Of a stretch of DNA of 64,000 bases, positions 8,759 through 16,800 are shown one piece after another. The notes beneath the pieces are model-generated. The model was not told where the DNA came from, did not search any database, and saw only the letters and a list, made by a program, of their open reading frames with translations. A program made the position numbers and the translations under genes. Where the stretch lies: positions 1,650,501 through 1,714,500 of the forward strand of contig NZ_CP009122.1 of NCBI RefSeq assembly GCF_000803645.1. The letters run 5' to 3'. The stretch comes from Sphingopyxis fribergensis (GTDB taxonomy: Bacteria > Pseudomonadota > Alphaproteobacteria > Sphingomonadales > Sphingomonadaceae). The first letter of the stretch is position 1; every line of letters begins with the position of its first letter.

Positions 8759-9604
8759 ATGCAACCCAGTGCATCGCCCGTTCCGGGCCTTAACGATCAG
8801 GCGGCTTGCAAGCAGGGTCGAGGATCAACTGATAATACGCCGACAGCCGCGCGCCGTGCCGATGGCTTTTTCATTGCGGCGCGTGTAGTCGATCTGCTCA
8901 AGCCCGCGACGAAGCAGATGGTCGCTCGGCCGACGGACCCGTTAAGCATTGCGCTGAGTTATGAAATTCTGCGCAATGGAATAGGGGTCCTTGCACTGGC
9001 ATTCCCGATCGTCATGCTGGTGGGGGGCGGACTCGACCATATCCAGGGCTCACTCAGCGCCTATTATCATTTCAATCCTTCGGCTCCGACCCAATATGGC
9101 GCCGGGACGATGCGCGATGCGTTCGTGGGTATGCTTTGCGCAATCGGCGCCTTTCTGTTCTTTTATCGCGGCCACTCCCTTCGGGAGGATATTGCCCTTA
9201 ATTGCGCGGGCATCGCGGCTGTCCTTGTGGCTTTCATACCGACGGACTGGCCGACGGTCGCTGGAGCCTCGACGACCATCAAGGGAACGATCCATTGGGT
9301 GTCGGCAACGATCTTTTTCGTCATGATCGGGTATGTCTGCATTTTCCGCGCCCGCGATACGCTTTTTCTTACACATGACGCAGGGCGCAGAATAGCATTT
9401 CATCGCATATATCTATGCTTCGGAACGCTGATGCTCGTGACCCCCGCCGCTGCCGCAATTTCGTTTAAGCAAAGCGGCCATGGGACGCTGACCATCGAGA
9501 TTTGCGGAATTTTTGTGTTTTCCGCATTCTGGTTGGTCAAGGGTTATGAGATCAGATCGTCGTTCGGCATGACGTTGGATGCGGCTTTCGGGGAGGCACC
9601 CTAG
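8759..9604 (+). CDS. Polytopic membrane protein of unknown function
   Basis: 281 residues. A hydrophilic N-terminal stretch of about 60 residues is followed by roughly six membrane segments. Visible landmarks are SLSAYYHF, MRDAFVGMLCAIGAFLFFYRG and ISFKQSGHG. The pattern resembles a family of uncharacterised membrane proteins seen in alphaproteobacteria, but I cannot name a domain with confidence. AAGGAC lies at the right distance before the ATG. It stands alone between the pump regulator and locus A. Confidence 0.75.
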   Translation: MQPSASPVPGLNDQAACKQGRGSTDNTPTAARRADGFFIAARVVDLLKPATKQMVARPTDPLSIALSYEILRNGIGVLALAFPIVMLVGGGLDHIQGSLSAYYHFNPSAPTQYGAGTMRDAFVGMLCAIGAFLFFYRGHSLREDIALNCAGIAAVLVAFIPTDWPTVAGASTTIKGTIHWVSATIFFVMIGYVCIFRARDTLFLTHDAGRRIAFHRIYLCFGTLMLVTPAAAAISFKQSGHGTLTIEICGIFVFSAFWLVKGYEIRSSFGMTLDAAFGEAP

Positions 9605-9895
9605 CAATGACCAATTCCTTGGCCGATTTGCGACGTCCGCTGTAAGTCGTAAATCTGAAATAGCTGACATTGGACGGTCTACTGCGGCGATGAGCGAACA
9701 GACCAGCCTTCGCCATTCAGTACCAAGGCCGCGCGCCGGGCGGTTCGTGGCGGACGATCTCTGGGCGCTCGATTCGAACAGTCAATAGCTCTTAGCCGCC
9801 GCCCAAATTGTGCGATCGGGTGAAAGCAAGATTCTGGACAGCGACGGACGTGCTCTCTACCCCATCCACGCAAGCTGCTGGAGAGTCGTGAAAAA

Positions 9896-10435
9896 TTGTC
9901 GGAAGCAATCGCGCAGGGCCATCAGCGTGGAGACTCGTTGGAGAAGGTTTTTCTCGACGAACGTCCGCGCCTGCTTGCTTTTCTGCGACGGATCGGTGCA
10001 GCGGAGGACGCGGAGGATCTGCTTCAGGATGCCTGGATACGAATCCGGTCGTTAGACCGGCCGGTCCCTGCCGAAGCATTATCCTATCTCTATCGCATGC
10101 TGCATAATCTGATGATCGACCGCCGCCGCGCGTCACGCAGCGCCGTTCGCCGCGACGCCCAATGGGCGGACGTGTCCGGCGGCGGTGCCGATCGCTGCGT
10201 CCAGCCCGACAGCGAGCGCCGCGTGCTTGCAATCGATGAGGTCCGCGCCATCCACGAAGCGATCGATTTGCTTGGCGAACCCGCGGCAAGCATCTTTCGC
10301 CGCCATCGCCTGCACGGACAGACGCAACGCACGATCGCCGACGAACTCGATATGGGGCTCAGTACGGTCGAAAAGCATTTGCGCCGTGCCTATGCCGCGC
10401 TTCTGGAATTTCGGAAGGCGAATAACGATGGCTGA
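9896..10435 (+). CDS. FecI-type ECF sigma factor (locus A)
   Basis: 179 residues with region 2 (LLAFLRRIGAAEDAEDLLQD, then LSYLYRMLHNLMIDRRR) and region 4 (QTQRTIADELDMGLSTVEKH). The start is a TTG at 9896; no ATG lies near the expected N-terminus. First gene of the locus A operon, overlapping fecR by 8 bp. Predicted to be held by the FecR protein and released when the TonB receptor binds its ligand. Closely resembles the locus B sigma in layout. Confidence 0.9.
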   Translation: MSEAIAQGHQRGDSLEKVFLDERPRLLAFLRRIGAAEDAEDLLQDAWIRIRSLDRPVPAEALSYLYRMLHNLMIDRRRASRSAVRRDAQWADVSGGGADRCVQPDSERRVLAIDEVRAIHEAIDLLGEPAASIFRRHRLHGQTQRTIADELDMGLSTVEKHLRRAYAALLEFRKANNDG

Positions 10436-11384
10436 GACCGCGCCAAGAAAAACCTTCGAAACCTTGCGCGATGAAGCGCTCGGCTGGATTATCCGGCTAC
10501 GCGAAGGCGACGCCACCGACTGGCAGGCGTTCGAGCAATGGATGGCGGGGGATCCGCGAGCCGCCGACATTTACTGGGATCTCGCGGCGGACGATGCGGA
10601 TGTGGCCGACGCGTTGTTGCAGGACCGGCCAATCGTCCCGACTGCGGCGCAGCCGGCGCGCACAGCGAAAGCGATGTGGCTGGGCGGCGGCGTCCTCGCT
10701 CTAGCGGCATCGCTCCTTCTTTTGCTGTTTCTGCCGGGGCCGACGGTCACCTATTCCGTCGAGACGGCGCCCGGCCAAACCCGCAGTATCCCGCTGAGCG
10801 ATGGAAGCGAGATATTGCTCAACGGCGGCTCGAAAATCCAGCTCGACCGGGAAAATCCGCGCCGGGCCCGTCTCGCCGATGGCGAAGGGCGCTTTACGAT
10901 CGCGCACGACGAAACCCGGCCCTTTATCGTCGAAGTGGGCGAGGCGTCCCTGACCGACCTCGGCACCGTCTTTTCGGTGACGCGGCAAGGCGGCGAGCTT
11001 CGCGTCGCCGTGGCCGAAGGCGCGGTCCGTTATAGTCGCGGCGGCATCAGCCGCGATCTCGCCGCGGGCGATACGCTTCGGATAGGCCGCGATGGCAGGC
11101 TGGTCGCGGGCGAGATCGAGCCCGCCGATGTTGCGGCCTGGGCCGATGGGCGGTTGGCTTATGGCAGCGTCGACGTCGCAGCGGTCGCTGCCGACCTTTC
11201 GCGCGCCACCGGACTGGATGTGTCGGCCGACCCGGCCGTCGCGCGGCGTCCGTTCAGTGGCGGCTTCGCACTTGGGAAACGCGACGCCGAGACGGTACGC
11301 CGTGCGGCAAGCCTGATGGGATTGCGTATTCGCGCGAAGGGCAAGGGCTGGATATTGGAGGCGCCCGCTTCGGGTCTGGAATGA
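10428..11384 (+). CDS. FecR-type anti-sigma/sigma regulator (locus A)
   Basis: 318 residues starting MAETAPRKTF; the frame is open further upstream but inside the sigma gene. Order: N-terminal DUF4880-like helical sigma-binding part (WIIRLREGDATDWQAFEQW), one membrane helix at about 82-100, periplasmic FecR domain (SIPLSDGSEILLNGGSKIQL, LGTVFSVT, VAEGAVRY), and a C-terminal STN-like region. It would sit in the inner membrane and contact the receptor's signalling domain. Stop overlaps the receptor start by 4 bp. Confidence 0.93.
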   Translation: MAETAPRKTFETLRDEALGWIIRLREGDATDWQAFEQWMAGDPRAADIYWDLAADDADVADALLQDRPIVPTAAQPARTAKAMWLGGGVLALAASLLLLLFLPGPTVTYSVETAPGQTRSIPLSDGSEILLNGGSKIQLDRENPRRARLADGEGRFTIAHDETRPFIVEVGEASLTDLGTVFSVTRQGGELRVAVAEGAVRYSRGGISRDLAAGDTLRIGRDGRLVAGEIEPADVAAWADGRLAYGSVDVAAVAADLSRATGLDVSADPAVARRPFSGGFALGKRDAETVRRAASLMGLRIRAKGKGWILEAPASGLE

Positions 11385-13738
11385 GGGTCGGCGCCGCTAT
11401 GCTGTTGCTGGCGGCGCCTGTTGCCGCGCGGGCCGCCGACGATGCGGCGCAGATCGACGTGCCAGCGGGCCCCCTCGGCAAAGCCGTCGCCACGCTGTCG
11501 CGGCAGGCGCGCATCGACGTCGGCGTCGACGACCCGGCGCTGCACCGCATTGCGACGCCCCCCATTCGCGGAACAATGAGTGCGGAAGCCGCACTCGACA
11601 AGCTGTTGCGCGGTACGCCGGCGACCTGGCGGAGCGGGCGTAACGGGCTGTTCCATGTCGTGCGGCGACCGCGCGCCGTTGCAGTGCCGTTCTTCGCCGC
11701 GCGGCCGAAGCGTACGGAAAATCCCGTCGCCATGACCCCGCCGATCGAGATCGTCGTCACCGCATCGAAGCGCGACGCGCCGCTGGCCGATTGCCCGGCG
11801 ACCGTCGCGATCCTGTCTGGCACCAATCTGGGAGCCGCCGGCACGGTTCCTGACAGTGAAGCTATCGCGGGTGGTTTGCCGGGCGTGGGATCGACGCATC
11901 TGGGACCGGGCCGCAATCAACTGTTCGTGCGGGGCATCATCGATTCGACCTTCGCCGGCCCCGGCGAGGCGACCACCGCCCAATATCTCGACCACGCCCG
12001 GATCAATCATAATGGTCCCGACCCGGACCTTCGTCTTTATGATGTCGCGTCGGTCGAGGTGCTCGAAGGGCCGCAGGGAACCCTTTATGGTGCGGGCGCG
12101 CTCGGCGGGTTGATCCGCATCATGACCAATCGACCGGCGCTTGATCGCACCGAGGCGCGCGCCAGCGCCGGCTTTACGCATCTCGCGCACGGCGATCCGG
12201 GCGGTGACGCGGCAGCGACGCTCAATCTTCCGCTGGTCGACGGAAAGGCAGCGGTGCGCGTCGTGGGCTACGCAGTTCGGGAGGGGGGGTATATCGACAA
12301 TCCGCTGCTCGGAATTTCCAACATAAACGGCGTCTCGGTCCGTGGCGGACGCGCTGCGCTGCGGGTTGTGTCGGCGGGCTGGACGGTCGATCTTGGCGGG
12401 GTCGTGCAGTCGATCCGCGCAGACGACAGCCAATGGACCGATCGTGATGGCCCCGGACTGACCCGGTCAAGCCGGGCGCGCGAGGACTATGACGCCCATT
12501 TTCGTCAGGCGAGTGCTGCTGTCTCACGCGATCTGGGCGGCATCCAACTGGTTTCGAGTTTTGCCGCAGTGAGCCGTTCGATGGTCCAGCGATACGATAA
12601 TGGCGCGACCGCACCGCCCTTTGCCGTGACCGAACGCGATCGCTCCAGAATGATCGGTGGCGAGACGCGCCTTTCGCGGCAGGCGGACGATGGCGTCGGC
12701 TGGGTCGCCGGCCTCAGCCTCTTCGACTCCACCAGCTTGAGCCACCGCGCAAATGGCGCGGGTCTCAGCCTTGCAGAATTGCGGCAGCGAGCGGTCAATA
12801 AATCGCGCGAATGGACGCTTTTTGGCGAAGGCAGCTTCCGTCTCGCCCCCCGGTTGATCGCTACGGCGGGTTTGCGCATCAGTCAGGTGCGGCTGCAAGG
12901 CGTCGCTTGGGCAAAGGAAAGTCTGAGCGCGCTGCCGGGAAATGGCCGGCCGGTCGTGGTCGAGTTGGATCGCCGCGATCTGCGGGGACTTCCCAGTCTT
13001 GCGTTATCGCTGCGTCCGTCGAAACATCTGCTGCTGTTCGCACGATATCAGGAGGGCTTTCGGCCGGGCGGTGTCGGCGTGACCGGTCTGCAACCCGAAA
13101 TCCATCGCGGCGACCGGTTGCGATCTTGGGAGATCGGCCAGCGCCTGACCCTGCCGGGAGGCAAGGTGGAGATCCGTGCAGCGGCATCTTATGCGACTTG
13201 GGAGGGCATATTGGCTCAAGTCGTCTCGCAATCGGGCGATCTGATGACGCTGAATATCGGCGACGGCGACATCGCCGCGATCGAGGCAAGTGCGGATTGG
13301 CGTCCTGCCGCCGGGTGGAATGTGCGCGGCGGGCTCTTTCTGAGCCGCAGCCGCCTGACCCGATCCGATATCGGGACGATCGCGCTAAAAGGCGGGCGCC
13401 TGCCGAATGTTCCGAATATGGGTCTTCAGGGCAGCATCGCCCGCGAATGGGCGCTGTCCAACGGTCTTCGCGCCAATCTGGTTGCGGATATCCGATATTT
13501 CGGCGGATCGCGCATCGGGAGCGGCCCGCTGCTCGATGCGGCGCAGGGCGATTATGTCGATGACCGTATCCTCCTGCGCATCGCGGACGCCCGGCACGGG
13601 CTCAGCCTTCAAATCACCAACCTGACGGATAGCAGCGCCAATCGTTTTGCGCTCGGCACGCCTTACCGCATTTATCACCCGCAGGCGTCGCCGCAACGAC
13701 CGCGCACGATCCGCGTCGGCTTCGACGCCGCTTTTTGA
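11381..13738 (+). CDS. TonB-dependent transducer with STN signalling domain (locus A)
   Basis: 785 residues: signal peptide (about 1-19, ending ARAADD), STN domain (IDVPAGPLGKAVATLSRQAR to about residue 95), a TonB-box-like IEIVVTASKR, plug with GVGSTHLGPGRNQLFVRG and GPQGTLYGAGALGGLIRI, and a 22-strand barrel ending RVGFDAAF. An STN domain is the hallmark of FecA-type receptors that signal to FecR. Closely related to the locus B receptor, both holding the phrase GPDPDLRLYD. Substrate unknown. Confidence 0.93.
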   Translation: MRVGAAMLLLAAPVAARAADDAAQIDVPAGPLGKAVATLSRQARIDVGVDDPALHRIATPPIRGTMSAEAALDKLLRGTPATWRSGRNGLFHVVRRPRAVAVPFFAARPKRTENPVAMTPPIEIVVTASKRDAPLADCPATVAILSGTNLGAAGTVPDSEAIAGGLPGVGSTHLGPGRNQLFVRGIIDSTFAGPGEATTAQYLDHARINHNGPDPDLRLYDVASVEVLEGPQGTLYGAGALGGLIRIMTNRPALDRTEARASAGFTHLAHGDPGGDAAATLNLPLVDGKAAVRVVGYAVREGGYIDNPLLGISNINGVSVRGGRAALRVVSAGWTVDLGGVVQSIRADDSQWTDRDGPGLTRSSRAREDYDAHFRQASAAVSRDLGGIQLVSSFAAVSRSMVQRYDNGATAPPFAVTERDRSRMIGGETRLSRQADDGVGWVAGLSLFDSTSLSHRANGAGLSLAELRQRAVNKSREWTLFGEGSFRLAPRLIATAGLRISQVRLQGVAWAKESLSALPGNGRPVVVELDRRDLRGLPSLALSLRPSKHLLLFARYQEGFRPGGVGVTGLQPEIHRGDRLRSWEIGQRLTLPGGKVEIRAAASYATWEGILAQVVSQSGDLMTLNIGDGDIAAIEASADWRPAAGWNVRGGLFLSRSRLTRSDIGTIALKGGRLPNVPNMGLQGSIAREWALSNGLRANLVADIRYFGGSRIGSGPLLDAAQGDYVDDRILLRIADARHGLSLQITNLTDSSANRFALGTPYRIYHPQASPQRPRTIRVGFDAAF

Positions 13739-13783
13739 TCGAACCCCAGGATTTTTTCCCGCGCGGCGTAAGGTGTCCCTAAA

Positions 13784-13801
13784 GCGACATCGTTCTGTCA
13801 T
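13784..13801. promoter_or_regulatory. GCGACA/TGTCAT inverted element before autotransporter A
   Basis: GCGACATCGTTCTGTCAT, a short inverted repeat 75 bp before the autotransporter start. A similar GCGACA-N9-TGTCAC lies upstream of autotransporter B. The similarity is short and may be chance. Confidence 0.25.
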
Positions 13802-13875
13802 CATCGGGCTCGATCGTTTCATCGGAAACGGAAAATGGACGGCGAGCCCCTGAACCAGATGACAGGGAGTTTGGC

Positions 13876-16800
13876 GTGCAGCAGTTTTCGAGCCTCGGGA
13901 TCGCATCGCATCATCATTATCGCGCGCGCAATCGCCGCACGCGACTGGGTCTGGGGACATGCCTTGCCGGCGCCGCCGCGCTGCTGCTGACCGCGGCGCC
14001 CGCCGAGGCGCAAGCCGCGCCCGATATCTCGACGCTGCAAGCACCGCTTCACCAGGGGGCGGCACGCGCGCCTGTATCGGACGACGCCGTCGCGGAGCCG
14101 CAGGATCTGACCATCCGCATCGATGACGGGACTGCGATCGTCACCGAGGATGATTATCAGCACGGTGTCACGCTCACCAATTTTTCGGGGGGCTCGGTCA
14201 CGATCGATGCTGGAGGCGCCGCGGTCACGACAAAAGGGACGGGTGCAATCGGCGCCGTCGCGATCGCGGTCGACGGCAATGCGACGCTCAACATCGGCGA
14301 TGTGCATACATCGGGTGACAGCGCAAACGGGATCGTGGCGGGGTCGGCCAATGGCGCCGTGAGCGTGAAGGCGGGCACGGTCATCACCGAAGGGGGCGGA
14401 TCGTTCGGCATTCACGCAACGGGCTATAGCGGCCCGGTCGACGTGACGGCCGCCGCGGTGCAAACGTCGGGCTATTATGCGACCGGCATTCACGCGATGT
14501 CGAACGGCAATGTGACCATCGATGTCGGCGATGTGCTGACGACCGGCGATCATTCGGTCGGCGTGAACGGGCAGGTCGGCCAGCCGCCCGCCTTTGACGA
14601 GGAAACCGGCCTGCCGATCCTGTCGGACCCCGCCGACCTGACCATCCGGGCGGACCATGTCGAGACGCATGGCTATGCTTCGGACGGCGTGATCGCGACC
14701 AATTTTACCATGGGCAAGACGTCGGTCGACGTCGGCAATATCAAGACGTCCGGGGACAATAGCTGGGGCGCCTATGCCGGCGGCTTTGGCGACGTCTCGC
14801 TCCACGCCGGTTCCGTCGAAACGACCGGCGCCGGCTCAGCCGGCCTCGGCGCGGTCAGCTTTTATGGCGCGATCAAGGTGTCGGGCGACAGCGTGGCGAC
14901 TCGCGGCGATTTTTCCAACGGCGTCAACGTGCTGAACTACGACGCCACCAAGCCGACGACGATCGATCTCGGCAGCGTCGAAACGCACGGCAATTCGTCG
15001 ACGGGCATCTATGTCGGCGGTCCCTATTGGCCGTATAATGAAGGGCAGGACATCACGCTGACCGCCGACAAGGTGACGACGCATGGTGTCAATTCGAGCG
15101 GCGTTGCGATATTGTCGGGCGGGAATTTGACGATCGACCTTGGCGAGGTCGTCGTCGAGGGCGACCGTTCGCGCGGCGTGGCGATCGCAACGGGGTGGGG
15201 CAATCTCTCCCTCAACGTCGATAGCGTCATTACCAAGGGCGAGGCCCAATATGGCCGCGATACGATCGGCATCCGCATCGGCACCAATCATGGTTCGGTC
15301 GATGCCACGATCGGATCGGTGGAAACCAGCAGCCGCAATTCTCCCGCTATTCTGGCAAACGGCTTTTACACCGATCAGAGCTTTACGATTACCGGAAGCC
15401 TGAAGACCGACGGATATCATGCCTCCGGCTTTCAGGCCGATATCGACACGGGTTCGCTGATGCTCGATGCGGCCACGATCATCACGAAGGGCGAAGCGAG
15501 CCACGGCGTAAACGTCGGGATGCGATCGGGCGACGTCGATATCCGCACCGGATCGATCGAGACGTTCGGCAATAGCTCGTCAGGGATCATATTGCAGAGC
15601 GCAAGCTATGACGGGCAGGCGCATCATGCCGCTATCGACGCGGGATCGATCACGACGCAGGGCGAGAATTCGGCAGGGATCAACCTGCTCGCGCTGGGCG
15701 CGAACGCCGACATCAAGGCCGGCAATATCGTGACGTCGGGCAATTATTCGTCCGGCGTAACCGCCGCCGCGATCTCCGGCATCGACGCATATGGCAATAT
15801 TTTCGGCGGCGACCTGAACATCGATGTCGGCACTGTTGCAACGAGCGGTGACGACGCCCCGGGCATCGACGCGCTGGCTTATGGTGCAATCACCATCGCT
15901 GCGAAGAATGTGACGACGACAGGCGCCCGATCGACCGGCATCAGGGCGTCGGGCCTTGGCGACATCGTCATCGACGCAGGCACGATCGAAACGCAGGGCG
16001 ACCACGCCGATGGCATTTACGCGAACACCAACTTCGGCGGGGTCGCGGGCGACATAAAGATTAGCGCGGGGAGCATCACGACATCCGGGGCCGCGTCTAG
16101 CGGGATTCGCGCGGTGGCTTACGGCGGTTCGGTCGACATCAAGGCCGGGAGCGTGAAGACGAGCGGTTATGGCGCCGATGGCATTTTTGCGTGGAGCTAT
16201 ATGGGCGATGCGACGGTCGAAGCCGGTGCGGTGACGACGAGCGGCGACGCGGGCCGCGGTATCACCGCTTATTCTGGTGGCACCACGACTATTATCGCGG
16301 GCGACGTCACGACGGCAGGGAAGGGACTCACGCCCGATTCCGATGCTGGCGGCATCAAGGCGGTCGGCGCGTCAGTCATCGTCAAGGCGGGGAATGTCAG
16401 CACCAAGGGCGACTATTCGACCGGCATTTACGCCAACAGCAATTTCGTGAACGACAATGGCCAAGTCCCGCGCGACATCAGCGTCACCGCCGACAGCGTT
16501 TCGACCGAGGGCTTTGCCTCGCACGGCGTGGTCGCGATCAATAGCGCGCGGCGCGCCGACATCGATATCGACGTCGGCAGCGTGAAAACGGGCGGCGATT
16601 ATTCACTCGGCATCTATGCTTCCGCCCCGGCCGGCAGCATCTCGGTGAAGGCGGGTAGCGTCGAGACGGCCGGCAAGCAGTCGGCTGGCGTCGTGGCGAT
16701 CAGCGAATATGGCGACATCGGCGTCGACATTGGCACGATCAAGACCAGCGGCGAAGGCGCGGCGGGCATTTATACCTATGCCGGCGGTGCGCCGAAGACT